Positions 24,724-34,707 of a DNA stretch of 64,000 bases are shown here, one piece after another. The DNA lies in contig JAGOHK010000004.1 of the NCBI GenBank assembly GCA_017996175.1, positions 40,295 through 104,294 on the forward strand, written 5' to 3'. How positions within the stretch are numbered: position 1 is the first letter of the stretch; each line of letters starts with the position of its first letter. This stretch comes from Leptospiraceae bacterium. Its GTDB lineage: Bacteria > Spirochaetota > Leptospiria > Leptospirales > Leptospiraceae. The notes under the pieces were generated by a model, which did no database searches, had not been told where the DNA came from, and saw only the letters and a program-made list of their open reading frames with translations. Both the position numbers and the translations under genes were made by a program.

Positions 24724-24982
24724 TTACTGCATTTAGTAAAATAAGCATTCTGAAAACTGGTAAACAAACTACTTGTCGAAATACAAACAGAAGATTGCAG
24801 TCTGAAACGGGATTCTTTTCATTGATTACCTAATTCTAATTCGGGCAAAAAGATTACTAAAATCGACAAAGAGATTCTGATTCATTCCATTCGAACAATT
24901 GAAGAAATATAGATTTTTATTTCCCCTAAGACCATTTTTTGCTTGCTTAAAGTAATTAGATGCATATCTTGAGCACTCTGTT

Positions 24983-26827
24983 ATGAGAGCGATGTCAACA
25001 GAGCCAAAGATGCGAACCGTTGAAGAGAAAGAAATTCAATTTTCGATTCGGTATAAACTTTTACTTATAGTTTCCCTGATTATTCTGTTCGGTTTATCTT
25101 CTATCATAGTACTGGTAACTATTTTTTATAAAAGCAATAGCGAGGTTTTGATCCAGGAATACAACCTGAGTTTGGCGAGGCTCGCTGGTATTCAAGTCGA
25201 ATCCAACTTGAAAAATACAAGTTATCGACTGCAAGCATTTAGTGAGTCTATTCACCAAAAAAATCTGAGCCAGCAAGATCTGACTGAAAAAGCGAATCGA
25301 TTTTTTACAAAGAATCCAAAATTTTTATTCATCGGGGTGGCGAAAAAAAAAGAAGCGGATTTTTCTTTTCTATTTGAGTTTAGCCATGAAAAAGTTTTCA
25401 CGGAAAATAAAATGGAAAAGGGGTTAATGCCTATTATCCATGAAAGTATTAAAGAAGAAATTCAAAAAGCATTTAACGGCGAAACGCTCGTAATCAATGT
25501 TTCTTCAAAATTTAGTCTTCCTGTTCTAGCTTTACTTGTTCCTGTTGAAAGTAATCCAGAAGAAATTCTTTTACTTTATATGGAACCTACGGAGATATTG
25601 GGAACTTTTCAGTCTGCATTGCAAACAGATATTTTCCAAGTATTCATGATAAACCAAAAGGGAGAAGTAATTGCTCATTCGGATGACAAAGAAACGATTT
25701 CGAAGAACAATAAGTCTGAAATTCCTATAGTGAAAAAAATGCTTTCTAGCAATGTGGATAATGGCTCACAAAAATATACAGTAGGAAATTTAGAATTTCT
25801 TGGATCATTTCAATTACTCGACTTTGGTGGATTAGGGATAGTATCCACAGTAGAATCTGACAAAGTATTTGAAGCAATTTATCAAATCCAAAGACGCAAT
25901 ATTGTAATTACTATTATTATTCTTACTATCAGTTTTATCATTGTTTACCTCTTCGCAAATACTTTAACTGTTCCACTTACCAATTTAGTGATGGCGAGTC
26001 ATCAGATTGAAGAAGGAATTTATAAAGTAGAAATTTCTCCATCTACAAGAGACGAAGTTGGTTTGCTAACTAAATCCTTTATTCAAATGGCGAAAGGTTT
26101 ACAAGAAAGAGAAAATATTAAAAATACTTTTGGGAAATTTGTAAATCGGGATATTGCGGAGAGGGCGCTCCACGGCGAATTACAATTAGGCGGAATCAAA
26201 CGAAACTGTGCGATCTTCTTTTCTGACCTTCGAAATTTTACAGGAATGTCAGAAAAAATGGAAGCGGAGCAAGTCGTTGTTTTCCTCAACCAGTATTTTA
26301 CTGAGATGGTAGAATGTATTTACACGACAAACGGGATTGTGGATAAGTTTATTGGGGACGCAATCATGGCACATTGGGGAGCGATTTATTCGGATAGAAA
26401 TGATACCGGAAATGCGATCGATTCTGCACTTCTTATGCGGATAGCGTTGATTAACTTCAATAGCGATCCGGAGAATCCTCATCGTCCTAAATTTCGATTT
26501 GGATGTGGAATCAATACTGGCGAAGTAGTGGCAGGGCAAATTGGATCTCAGAAAAAATTGGAGTACACTGTCATTGGTGACGCTGTTAACCTAGCTTCTA
26601 GAATTGAGTATCTAAACAAAGAATTTGGGACTGATATTTTGATTTCCGAAGACTCATACAACCAAGTAAAAGGCAAATACAGAGTAGTCGCAATGCCTAG
26701 TGTTGAGATACGGGGTAAATCTAAACCACAACAAATTTATGCAGTTTTAGGGAAGGAACACGATCCGAATTGCCCAAGAGATTTAAAAGAGTTACGGCAA
26801 ATCGTTGGTATACCCTTTCAGGAATAA
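24983..26827 (+). CDS. Class III adenylate cyclase with extracytoplasmic sensor and HAMP
   Basis: 614 residues. A first membrane helix (about 25-48) and a second (about 305-325) bracket an extracytoplasmic sensor region resembling a Cache fold. A HAMP domain follows (about 326-378), then the catalytic domain (about 400-590). Metal Asp residues are in FFSDLRNFTG and KFIGDAIMA; the substrate region YTVIGDAVNLASRIE has Thr at the adenine position, as in class IIIb enzymes, with the transition-state Asn and Arg present. An external signal probably controls cAMP synthesis. The start could be 24983 or the ATG 9 nt later; neither has a strong ribosome binding site. A FecR-domain gene follows 2 nt after the stop. 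Confidence 0.9.
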   Translation: MRAMSTEPKMRTVEEKEIQFSIRYKLLLIVSLIILFGLSSIIVLVTIFYKSNSEVLIQEYNLSLARLAGIQVESNLKNTSYRLQAFSESIHQKNLSQQDLTEKANRFFTKNPKFLFIGVAKKKEADFSFLFEFSHEKVFTENKMEKGLMPIIHESIKEEIQKAFNGETLVINVSSKFSLPVLALLVPVESNPEEILLLYMEPTEILGTFQSALQTDIFQVFMINQKGEVIAHSDDKETISKNNKSEIPIVKKMLSSNVDNGSQKYTVGNLEFLGSFQLLDFGGLGIVSTVESDKVFEAIYQIQRRNIVITIIILTISFIIVYLFANTLTVPLTNLVMASHQIEEGIYKVEISPSTRDEVGLLTKSFIQMAKGLQERENIKNTFGKFVNRDIAERALHGELQLGGIKRNCAIFFSDLRNFTGMSEKMEAEQVVVFLNQYFTEMVECIYTTNGIVDKFIGDAIMAHWGAIYSDRNDTGNAIDSALLMRIALINFNSDPENPHRPKFRFGCGINTGEVVAGQIGSQKKLEYTVIGDAVNLASRIEYLNKEFGTDILISEDSYNQVKGKYRVVAMPSVEIRGKSKPQQIYAVLGKEHDPNCPRDLKELRQIVGIPFQE

Positions 26828-26829
26828 CC

Positions 26830-28491
26830 GTGAAATTTAAACTTAGAGATTACCTTGTTTTTTTTATTTGTATTTGCATTTTATCTATTTGCTCTTACTA
26901 CCTCTATTGGGATTTCCATGTAAAACCTGAAATTCGGGGCGAAGAAAAACAAGGATTTATTACTTATAAATACAAAGTTGCCCAGAGAAAATTTCCTTCT
27001 AGAATGATCTGGGAAGATGCTGAACAAATGCTTCCTATTTATAATAAAGATTCTATTCGTACTGACTTTCTCTCCGAAGCAATCGTGACTTTGAATAATG
27101 GAGTCAAAATAGAATTAGACCCTGATAGTATGTTCGTTTTGAATATTGTTGATAAAAAAGTCAATATCGGAATCGAGAAAGGATCATTTCTTGTTTCGAC
27201 CACAAAATCACTATTAGACCCGAACAGTTTTTCGATTCAATACAAAGGTGTTGAACTTAGCTTTCAAGACAATTCAGGAGAAATTAAACTTGCGGAAAAC
27301 AAGAATTTACTCGAAATCGTTTCCAATAAAGGCGGAACAATTTTAACTAGAAATAATACAAAAGAAACAATTTTTGAAAAACAATTAGGAACGTTGAATA
27401 TTTTAGATGGAAAGTTGAATAAATTGGACTTAGATTATTTTGATATGCAACCTGCGAATAATGTCCGTTATTTTACAAATGAGGATTCTAAAGAAGTTGT
27501 GTTCGAATGGAAAAATCCCAAGAATTTAGATATTATCATTGAAATTTCTGCTGATAGAACATTCTCTGAAAAAATTATTTCGAGTCAAATAAAAGAACCT
27601 AATTTTACAAAAAAATTTGAGGACGGGATTTATTATTGGAAACTAAAGTCGTCCTCGAATGAATTGAGTGAAATAAGAAAATTTAGAATTATCAAAAATC
27701 CTCCCCTTACTCTCATGTCCCCGGCAAATAAATCTCAATTTAAAGATAAAAATGGAGAAGTGCTCGTAAATTTTATTTGGAGCAAACGGGAATTAGCCCT
27801 TTCTTATTATTTTGAAATTTCTAATACTCCTGCTTTTAAAAATTCTATTTTCTCTAGAACAATTTTTAAAAGAAGAATTTCTCTCCCACTTCCGCTCGGT
27901 CAATACTACTGGCGTGTAAAATCTTCTGATTCCATTCCGGGAGCAAATACTAAATCAGAGATTTTTTCCTTCACAGTTGAAAAAGAAGAGCCACCTGTTT
28001 CAGAAAATTCTATTTCACAAGAGGAGGAACCGAAAAAAGAAAATGAACCTGTAATCGAAAAACAGAATTCAGTGACGGATAATTCTAATAATCTTCCAAA
28101 TCCAAATCCCGTGCAAGTGAAAGAAGCGTTACCCGCTAAACTGACAAACCCTGTTTTATCTTTTCCAAGAGCGAACTCTATCGTCGATATGAATAAATTA
28201 GATTCTCTTCATTTTAAATGGGGAAAAGTTACTGGCGCAAAATCTTATAACTTAAAATTTATTCAACAATCGAACAATCAGACTATTCTCGAAACAGAAG
28301 TGACTGCGAATAACTATAATTTTACCCAACTTGATAAATTAGATGTTGGCGCTTTTCTCTGGACTGTGGAAGCTATCCCCGCCTCTGAAGAAATTACAAA
28401 GACTGTGACCTCTGCGAAATTTACAATCACTCTTGGAGAACAACCAGCTGCTCCCGAAACTATTTCTAAAGGTAAAAAAGAAGAAGAGTAG
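26830..28491 (+). CDS. FecR-domain membrane-anchored protein
   Basis: 553 residues from the GTG at 26830, 2 nt after the cyclase stop. An upstream TTG frame would overlap the cyclase gene and is less likely. One membrane helix near the N-terminus (YLVFFICICILSICSYYLY) anchors a periplasmic body. A FecR-like region lies at about 70-200 (IVTLNNGVKIELDPDSMF, then GSFLVSTTKS). Repeated beta-sandwich modules with the pattern FEWKNPKN...YYWKLKSS, FIWSKRE...YYWRVKSS and FKWGKV...FLWTVEA follow, probably Ig/FN3-like, separated by a Pro/Glu/Asn-rich linker (about 410-455). It is probably the sensor or scaffold partner of the cyclase. Confidence 0.82.
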   Translation: MKFKLRDYLVFFICICILSICSYYLYWDFHVKPEIRGEEKQGFITYKYKVAQRKFPSRMIWEDAEQMLPIYNKDSIRTDFLSEAIVTLNNGVKIELDPDSMFVLNIVDKKVNIGIEKGSFLVSTTKSLLDPNSFSIQYKGVELSFQDNSGEIKLAENKNLLEIVSNKGGTILTRNNTKETIFEKQLGTLNILDGKLNKLDLDYFDMQPANNVRYFTNEDSKEVVFEWKNPKNLDIIIEISADRTFSEKIISSQIKEPNFTKKFEDGIYYWKLKSSSNELSEIRKFRIIKNPPLTLMSPANKSQFKDKNGEVLVNFIWSKRELALSYYFEISNTPAFKNSIFSRTIFKRRISLPLPLGQYYWRVKSSDSIPGANTKSEIFSFTVEKEEPPVSENSISQEEEPKKENEPVIEKQNSVTDNSNNLPNPNPVQVKEALPAKLTNPVLSFPRANSIVDMNKLDSLHFKWGKVTGAKSYNLKFIQQSNNQTILETEVTANNYNFTQLDKLDVGAFLWTVEAIPASEEITKTVTSAKFTITLGEQPAAPETISKGKKEEE

Positions 28492-28663
28492 AGCTATCGA
28501 AAAACAAAATTGAAATTTCATCTGCACCTAACGCTGGTAAAACGCTTGGATTCCCCCTCTGATTTTTGAACATCTCAAATAAAAATTTGCTCTAATACGT
28601 AAGATTTTTTATTTTTTCCGCTTAATTTTTAATTTCCTAGACCTAATCTATTAGGAGCATGTT

Positions 28664-29275
28664 ATGCAAAAAAATAAACTTTTAGAAAGTATTCGAAAAA
28701 TGGAAGAAAAATTGGCATTCTTAAAAAAAGCCGAATCTGTAAATAAAGTAGGGCTCTTTTGTGATGGAAAAACTTTTAGTAATCAAGAACGTGTGAATTT
28801 TGAGAATGATCTGTGGCTTATCGAAATTAGCTCTTCTTTAATGATTCCTGAAAGCTACTTGCCTCTTTTAAAAAAGAAATCGAAGAAGTTCAAAAGTCTG
28901 GCTAACTATTTGCACTTCCTTGTTGTAAATTATAAAATTCATATTGCTAATGGGATTATTCCTTCTTACAAAAATGTTACTACTAAATACCAGGATAAGG
29001 ATTTGGATTTGAAAAAGGTTGGTATTCGTGCGAAAGGTTGTGATTGGGCTGAACTTCAGCTTCTTCGTTGTAGCCATGGCATGTCAATGTCTGCCATTTT
29101 CGTGTATTTGTTGAGGATCGACTCTGTTGAATTTGCGGAGGCTCTGTCGGTGATGCTTGTGGATGCTGGAATTCCAAATCGCCCGCGTCTAGACTTCTTC
29201 GGAGAACTTCGCTTAGAACACCAAGATTCCGTTTTTAGCAGAGTTTTTCGCTACCAGGAAGGAAATTACGGCTAA
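28664..29275 (+). CDS. DUF1564-like protein
   Basis: 203 residues. TTAGGAG precedes the ATG well. After a helical N-terminus (KLLESIRKMEEKLAFLKKA), the C-terminal half carries WAELQLLRCSHGMSMSAIFVYLLRIDSVEFAEAL, a pattern recalled from DUF1564, a family known mainly from Leptospira and often present in many copies. The middle segment looks ribbon-helix-helix-like, so DNA binding is possible. The function is unknown. It supports a Leptospiraceae origin. Assignment is by recalled pattern only. Confidence 0.6.
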   Translation: MQKNKLLESIRKMEEKLAFLKKAESVNKVGLFCDGKTFSNQERVNFENDLWLIEISSSLMIPESYLPLLKKKSKKFKSLANYLHFLVVNYKIHIANGIIPSYKNVTTKYQDKDLDLKKVGIRAKGCDWAELQLLRCSHGMSMSAIFVYLLRIDSVEFAEALSVMLVDAGIPNRPRLDFFGELRLEHQDSVFSRVFRYQEGNYG

Positions 29276-29455
29276 TACGCAAGGGAAAATCAACACAAAT
29301 TTCAAATAATTAGCACTTTAATTGATACGGACGGGAAAGTTATACCAATGCAAGTAAACTTTTAGTTCCCGCAAACAAATTTTTATTTTTCAAATCAAAT
29401 AATTTGCTTTTATCAATTAGAGTTTTTTTTTATAAAGAAGAGAGTCTTATTAAAT

Positions 29456-30103
29456 ATGAAAAATCTAAATCTAGCTTTTGATGAAATTAAGCAGAGACTG
29501 TATAATAGCAATTATCCACATATTTCATCGGAAGGTTTAAAATTATCTTCTGTTGTTTTACCATTTTATAAAACCGAGAATGGTAAATCAGGTATTTTAT
29601 TAACAAAGCGGAGTGATCATCTAAAAAGTCATGCAGGGCAAATTTCTTTTCCGGGCGGAAAGTTTGACGAATTAGATAAAACGTTACTCGAAACAGCTTT
29701 GAGAGAATGGGAGGAAGAGACGGGATCTAGTAGGGATAATCTAGAAGTAATTGGGTCCTATCATTCACTTAACACGGGAACTGGTTATCATATTACTCCC
29801 TATATAACTCTTTATAAGGGCGACTTCCAATTTAAGCCAAATCGGAATGAGGTTGATTTTTTGCTTCATGTGGAACTCGAAGAACTTTTACATTTACCCT
29901 TTTATACTATTTATTTCGACCAGCACCCATCAGGGCGCTTTGAAATTTATTATTTTGATTTGCCACAAGGACTTCTCTGGGGGGCAACTTGTCATATACT
30001 TGTTCGATTTCTAAAAGAATTTTGTGGATTTGATCGACAAGCGGAGTTAGTAAAACCAAATTTAACGACTGCACCTTTCTTTTCTCCGCCGAAAAAGACT
30101 TGA
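29456..30103 (+). CDS. Nudix hydrolase (CoA pyrophosphatase-like)
   Basis: 215 residues. The Nudix box is complete: GGKFDELDKTLLETALREWEEETGS supplies the Gly, the REWEE glutamates that bind Mg, and the final Gly. The preceding SHAGQISFPGGK is the signature of the CoA diphosphatase (YeaB/NudL) subgroup, which cleaves coenzyme A to 4'-phosphopantetheine and adenosine 3',5'-bisphosphate. Length is slightly above the group average. It precedes the PfkB kinase gene by 58 bp on the same strand. Confidence 0.88.
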   Translation: MKNLNLAFDEIKQRLYNSNYPHISSEGLKLSSVVLPFYKTENGKSGILLTKRSDHLKSHAGQISFPGGKFDELDKTLLETALREWEEETGSSRDNLEVIGSYHSLNTGTGYHITPYITLYKGDFQFKPNRNEVDFLLHVELEELLHLPFYTIYFDQHPSGRFEIYYFDLPQGLLWGATCHILVRFLKEFCGFDRQAELVKPNLTTAPFFSPPKKT

Positions 30104-30161
30104 TTTATTTGATTCATTTTGTAGCCTTACTCAGATTCATTTTGTAAGTGAGAGTAAATAG

Positions 30162-31160
30162 ATGACAAAAAAATACGATGTATTTGGAGTAGGAAATGCG
30201 CTAGTAGATACCTTAGCGAGTATTGAGCATGATTTTTTACATAAAGCAGAAATTAAAAAAGGTGTAATGACATTGGTGGATACAGAAAGTCAGAATAAAC
30301 TTTTAGAATTTTTGAAAGAACATAGATTAGAATTACGATCGGGCGGAAGTGCGGCTAATACAATGATTGCGCTTGCGAATTCTGGGGGTAATGGCTGTTA
30401 CACGGGAAAAGTTGCAGATGATGAACACGGAAGGTTTTATAAAAAAGATATGGAAGATGCTGGTATTATCTTTGATGTTCCACCTGCTAAAGAAGGCAAA
30501 ACAGGAACTTGTGTTGTATTAACTACGCCTGATGCCGATAGAACCATGTTAACCAGTTTAGGAATTTCTACAAGTCTTACAAAGTATGATATTCAGGAAG
30601 ATAGACTCAAAGATTCACAAATCGCTTATATTGAAGGATATCTTTGGGATGGACAGAATACCAAAGAAGCTTCTGTTCATACAATGGAAGTTGCAAAAAA
30701 AAATGGTGGCAAAGTAGCATTTACCTACAGTGATCCATTTTGTGTGAATCGCTCTAGAGAAGATTTTATAAAACTAACACAGGATTTTGTAGATATCGCA
30801 TTTTGTAATCACGACGAGGCAATGGCACTAACACAGACTGATAATCCAGAAGATGCGATCATGCAATTGGGGACATTGTGCAATTTAGTATTTATGACTT
30901 GGGGTTCTCGTGGAGCTTTTATAGCTGTTGATGGAATTGTATCACCGGTTACAGGTTATCCTGTTCATAATCCAGTTGACTCCAATGGAGCGGGTGATGC
31001 ATTTGCTGCCGGTGTGCTTTATGGGTTAACTCATGGTTATTCGATCGCTAAATCTTGCAAGTGGGGAAATTTCGTTGCCTCTAAAATGATTATGGAGATT
31101 GGTGCTAGGCTTTCTATCAATTTAAAAGACCATCATCATGTATTAACAGGAATGGCTTAA
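30162..31160 (+). CDS. PfkB-family kinase, probably adenosine kinase-like
   Basis: 332 residues. The ribokinase fold is evident: VFGVGNALVDTLA at the N-terminus, the substrate motif RSGGSAANTMIAL (about 62-75), and the C-terminal catalytic motif DSNGAGDAFAAGVLYGL, whose Asp acts as base and whose Gly residues form the anion hole. Bacterial proteins of this type with GVGNALVD at the start are generally annotated adenosine kinase or sugar kinase; the substrate cannot be fixed from sequence. Neighbouring a Nudix hydrolase that releases adenosine nucleotides fits nucleoside salvage. Confidence 0.85.
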   Translation: MTKKYDVFGVGNALVDTLASIEHDFLHKAEIKKGVMTLVDTESQNKLLEFLKEHRLELRSGGSAANTMIALANSGGNGCYTGKVADDEHGRFYKKDMEDAGIIFDVPPAKEGKTGTCVVLTTPDADRTMLTSLGISTSLTKYDIQEDRLKDSQIAYIEGYLWDGQNTKEASVHTMEVAKKNGGKVAFTYSDPFCVNRSREDFIKLTQDFVDIAFCNHDEAMALTQTDNPEDAIMQLGTLCNLVFMTWGSRGAFIAVDGIVSPVTGYPVHNPVDSNGAGDAFAAGVLYGLTHGYSIAKSCKWGNFVASKMIMEIGARLSINLKDHHHVLTGMA

Positions 31161-31170
31161 TAAAATAATT

Positions 31171-31308
31171 TGAGTTCGATGTAACGGTTATTTTTTTTAA
31201 CGAGAGGGTCATCTCCGAAATTCCACCCTTTCGCTTCGCTCACACAACCGCCAAGCGATATCGGGGATATCAACTCTTTGACATACGGCAAATAACGTTA
31301 TATCGTCT
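31171..31308. repeat. Degenerate family A element
   Basis: The left end TGAGTTCGATGTAACGGTTA (from 31171) and the right end AAATAACGTTATATCGTC (to about 31308) are inverted relative to each other. The interior holds the CCACCCTTTCGCTTCGCTC and CCGCCAAGCGATATCGGGGA module, in the orientation opposite to the copy at 16958-17164. It lies between the convergent PfkB and thrS genes. Confidence 0.7.
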
Positions 31309-31340
31309 TGATAGCATTTAGAATAGGAGAAGGTAAACGT

Positions 31341-33257
31341 TTAGTTGACTCTTTCTTTTTCTATCATATCCATGAATGTATCTAGCGGATAAGTAGTAGT
31401 ATTCTCTTCTCCCATTTTTCTGATTGATACAGAACGACTTTCTACTTCTTTGTCACCTAAAATCAAAAGATAATTTGCTTTCTTTAAAATAGAATCTCTA
31501 ATTTTGAAACCAATCTTTTCAGAGCGAAGGTCTAGTTCAGAACGAAAACCTTTTGTTAGAAAAAGTTGATTGAGTTCTGTTGCATAAGCGTTATGCGGTT
31601 CAGCTACAGTTAAAATACGAATTTGATTGGGTGAAATCCAGAAAGGAAATTTTCCTTCGAAGTGCTCAATTAAAATTCCAATGAATCGTTCTAGCGATCC
31701 GTAAATAGCACGGTGGATCATCACGGGACGTTTTTTCTTTCCATCACTTCCAGTGTAATCGAGTTCAAATCTTTCTGGCATAGAAAAATCAATTTGAATT
31801 GTTCCACATTGCCACATACGACCCAGACTGTCCTTTATGTTAAATTCAATCTTCGGACCGTAAAATGCGCCTTCGCCTTCTTTTACTCCAAATGGAATAT
31901 CTTTTTTCTTGAGAGCATTGATTAACGAACTTGTTGCCTCTTCCCAATCTTCATCACGACCTTGTGATTTTTCAGGACGTGTTGCGATGAATGTTTTAAA
32001 TTCCGTAAATCCAAATTTTTTATAAACAGAAAAAGTAAAATCAATTAGATCAATTACTTCCGCTTCCAAATGATCCAGTGGAGCATAGATATGCGCATCA
32101 TCTTGCGTAAACGCTCTTACGCGGAATAATCCGTGTAATACTCCGCTTAGTTCATGACGATGAACCGTTCCCAATTCCGCATAACGTATCGGAAGTTCTT
32201 TGTAAGAATGCAAATGGTTTTTGTAAATCAAAGAACAACCAGGGCAGTTCATTGGTTTAACGGCAAACTCTTGTTCGTCGATCTCAGTAAAATACATATT
32301 CTCTTTAAAATTATCCCAATGCCCACTTCGTTTCCAAAGATCCGAATTTAAAATCGCCGGAGTTCTAATCTCGTGATAACCACGTTTCGTGCACTCAGAA
32401 CGAATGTAATTCGCCAAATTATTCCAAATGATTGTACCTTTTGGATGCCAGAATGGAAATCCGGGAGCATCGTCTTGGAAAGAAAATAAATCCATCTCTT
32501 TTCCGAGTTTTCTATGATCTCTCTTCTTTGCTTCTTCGATCATGAATAGGTATTCGTCTAATTCTTTTTTGGAAGGAAATGATACTCCGTAAATTCTTTG
32601 GAGCATCGCATTATCCTTGTTAGCCTTCCAGTATGCACCAGAAATCGCAGTGAGTTTAAATGCTTTGAGTAAACCAGTGTTAGGCACGTGAGGACCACGG
32701 CAGAGGTCAAACCATTCTCCTTGTCCATAGAGAGATACAGTTTCTGAATCAAATCCAGATATAAGTTCGATTTTATATTTTTCACCCATTTCGGTGAATT
32801 TTTTGAGTGCTTCTTCTTTTGTAAGCACTGTGCGTTTAACAGGAAGATTTTCTTTTACGATCTTCTCCATTTCTTTTTCGATTTTGGGGAGATCTTCTGG
32901 TGTAATTGTCACAGAAGGAAAATCAATGTCGTAATAAAAAAATCCAGGACCAGACTCAACTACCGGACCCACAGTCAAAAGTGCGTTGGGATAAAGACGT
33001 TGCACAGCCATTCCAAGTAAGTGAGCGGACGAATGATGAAAAACTTCTTTTCCTTCTTTCGAAGAATAGGTGAGAATTTCTAGACGAGAATTTTTTTCAA
33101 GTGGGTAAGATAAATCAACCTCAACTCCATCGACCTTCGCCGCAAGAGCTGATTTTGCTAAAGAAATGCTCATTTTAGAAACGAAGTCAGAAACCAAAGT
33201 TCCTTTCTCAACTTCTCTTGTATTTCCATCTGGTAATGTAATTTGTATTTGGCTCAT
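31341..33257 (-). CDS. thrS: Threonyl-tRNA synthetase
   Basis: 638 residues from the ATG at 33257; the frame is open 39 codons further upstream, but those residues are not part of the family. It charges tRNA-Thr with threonine. An N-terminal TGS domain (about 1-60, [15 protein letters not shown]) and an editing/SAD domain (about 90-220) precede the class II catalytic core, with zinc ligand Cys in MNCPGCS, motif 2 [14 protein letters not shown] and motif 3 [16 protein letters not shown]. The C-terminal anticodon-binding domain follows ([11 protein letters not shown]). Normal length for a bacterial ThrS, with no defect seen. Confidence 0.97.
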   Translation of the reverse strand: MSQIQITLPDGNTREVEKGTLVSDFVSKMSISLAKSALAAKVDGVEVDLSYPLEKNSRLEILTYSSKEGKEVFHHSSAHLLGMAVQRLYPNALLTVGPVVESGPGFFYYDIDFPSVTITPEDLPKIEKEMEKIVKENLPVKRTVLTKEEALKKFTEMGEKYKIELISGFDSETVSLYGQGEWFDLCRGPHVPNTGLLKAFKLTAISGAYWKANKDNAMLQRIYGVSFPSKKELDEYLFMIEEAKKRDHRKLGKEMDLFSFQDDAPGFPFWHPKGTIIWNNLANYIRSECTKRGYHEIRTPAILNSDLWKRSGHWDNFKENMYFTEIDEQEFAVKPMNCPGCSLIYKNHLHSYKELPIRYAELGTVHRHELSGVLHGLFRVRAFTQDDAHIYAPLDHLEAEVIDLIDFTFSVYKKFGFTEFKTFIATRPEKSQGRDEDWEEATSSLINALKKKDIPFGVKEGEGAFYGPKIEFNIKDSLGRMWQCGTIQIDFSMPERFELDYTGSDGKKKRPVMIHRAIYGSLERFIGILIEHFEGKFPFWISPNQIRILTVAEPHNAYATELNQLFLTKGFRSELDLRSEKIGFKIRDSILKKANYLLILGDKEVESRSVSIRKMGEENTTTYPLDTFMDMIEKERVN

Positions 33258-33378
33258 ATTCTTGTACTGTATTGTCAGAATTTCAAAAAACAGCCCTTCT
33301 GCAAGTGATTTTCGATAGGTAAAATTGACGTGAATTCGACAAAGAATTCTGAACAATACTAAAGAGTAATTCAAATTG

Positions 33379-33503
33379 TCATTCCCGAAATTTTTAGTCG
33401 GGAATCTCTAGTTCTAAGAAGGATTTAATATTACTTGAGATCCCCGATAAGGGATTTCGGGGATGACAGAGAGTAATCTCTTTGTTACAGCCAACTCACG
33501 TTA
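33379..33503. repeat. Family A element, core plus degenerate right end
   Basis: TCATTCCCGAAATTTTTAGT at 33379 and following is mirrored near 33443-33470 by ATAAGGGATTTCGGGGATGA, with the middle AATCTCTAGTTCTAAGAAGG shared with the copy at 56530-56620. The right end, AACTCACGTTA, contains the dinB stop codon (33501-33503). No gene lies in the stretch 33258-33500. Confidence 0.7.
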
Positions 33504-34571
33504 GAATTGCAATTTCAGTTGTGAGTCTTCTTCCTCTTCTGAATAAAGATTGGAAATGCTTAAACCTATCAGTCGGATTTTTCTCTTTCCAACCTCAGTG
33601 TTAACGAGTAATTCCTTCCCGAATTTTAAAAGGATTTCTTTTGAGTCAATATAGTTTCTAAAACTTATACTCCGAGTGATGGATTCAAAGTCATCGTATT
33701 TTACTTTGAGAGTGAGAGTTTTGCCCTTAGCCGCTATACGCTCTACTCTGTCCCAAAGTACATCTGCAATATCTTCTAACTCTGCATGAATAGCGGATAA
33801 TTCGAGTATGTCCACAGAAAAAGTATTTTCCGCACCAATAGATTTGCGAGTCCTGTATGGTTCTACTTCTCTAAAATCTAATCCTCTTACAATATTATAA
33901 TAAAACGAACCCGACTTTCCGAAATGACGGATGAGTTCACTCTGGGTAAATTCCTTTAGATTACGACCAGTTTTAATTCCAAGAGAAAGCATTTTCTTTT
34001 CAGTCGCTTCTCCAATTCCATAGAATTTTCCAATAGGGAGTTCTTCTAAAAATTTTTCAGCTTCTTCGGGGGTAATCACTGTTAGTCCATTTGGTTTATT
34101 CATTCCCGAAGCGATTTTTGCAATAAACTTAATCGCAGCAACTCCAGCCGAGGAAGTAAGCCCAGTAACTTCCAAAATTCTTTGTTTGATTTGTTTTGCT
34201 AGTTGAGTGGCACTTGTAATACCTTTTTTATTTTCGGTTACATCTAGGTAAGCTTCATCTAAAGAAAGCGGCTCTACTAAATCTGTGAATTCATGAAATA
34301 CTTCGTTGACCTGACGGGAAACTTCTTTGTAAGCAGAAAATCTAGGAAAAACAAAAATAGCATGAGGACAAAGACGTTTTGCTTTGGAAGTGGGCATCGC
34401 AGAATGAATCCCAAACTTGCGCGCTTCATAACTTGCAGTAGAAACTACAGATCGACTATTTGGATCTCCACCGACTACTACTGGTTTGCCTCTATATTCA
34501 GGAAAATCTCTTTGTTCTACGCTTGCATAAAATGCATCCATGTCAATATGGATTATTTTTCGAATTCGCAT
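33501..34571 (-). CDS. dinB: DNA polymerase IV (Y-family)
   Basis: 356 residues. It performs error-prone translesion synthesis. The catalytic core has HIDMDAFYASVEQRD at the N-terminus (metal Asp) and EPLSLDEAYLDVT (Asp-Glu pair). The steric region SASYEARKFGIHSAMP is intact, followed by thumb helix-hairpin-helix motifs (about 175-215) and the little-finger domain. It ends FxxQLKLQF-like (EEDSQLKLQF), similar to a beta-clamp-binding tail. The stop codon is supplied by the family A repeat end. Confidence 0.95.
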   Translation of the reverse strand: MRIRKIIHIDMDAFYASVEQRDFPEYRGKPVVVGGDPNSRSVVSTASYEARKFGIHSAMPTSKAKRLCPHAIFVFPRFSAYKEVSRQVNEVFHEFTDLVEPLSLDEAYLDVTENKKGITSATQLAKQIKQRILEVTGLTSSAGVAAIKFIAKIASGMNKPNGLTVITPEEAEKFLEELPIGKFYGIGEATEKKMLSLGIKTGRNLKEFTQSELIRHFGKSGSFYYNIVRGLDFREVEPYRTRKSIGAENTFSVDILELSAIHAELEDIADVLWDRVERIAAKGKTLTLKVKYDDFESITRSISFRNYIDSKEILLKFGKELLVNTEVGKRKIRLIGLSISNLYSEEEEDSQLKLQF

Positions 34572-34583
34572 ACATCACCGCCA

Positions 34584-34707
34584 CCTCACCCCAAATTTGT
34601 ATTACTTGGTTTATTTTTTAGTGTAACCCCTCTCCAAATCATCGGAATGATTTAGAAAGGGGTTTACTCTCATTATGCAAATCAACTCATTTAAAATTGG
34701 GGTGAGG
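34584..34707. repeat. Foldback element with two nested inverted repeats
   Basis: Outer arms CCTCACCCCAAATTT (34584-34598) and AAAATTGGGGTGAGG (34693-34707) are complementary. Inner arms AACCCCTCTCCAAATCAT (34625-34642) and ATGATTTAGAAAGGGGTT (34647-34664) are complementary with one or two mismatches around a CGGA loop. The element ends exactly at the stop codon of the SRPBCC gene (34708). It is unrelated to families A and B, and no other copy was seen in the window. Confidence 0.7.

Noticed and set aside
24724..24982. Possible gene or tRNA in the gap before the cyclase
   Set aside because: Only a short frame with KITKIDKEILIHSIRTIEEI and no start was seen, and no cloverleaf could be drawn.
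33258..33374. 39-codon extension of threonyl-tRNA synthetase
   Set aside because: The extension does not resemble the family, which starts at [11 protein letters not shown].
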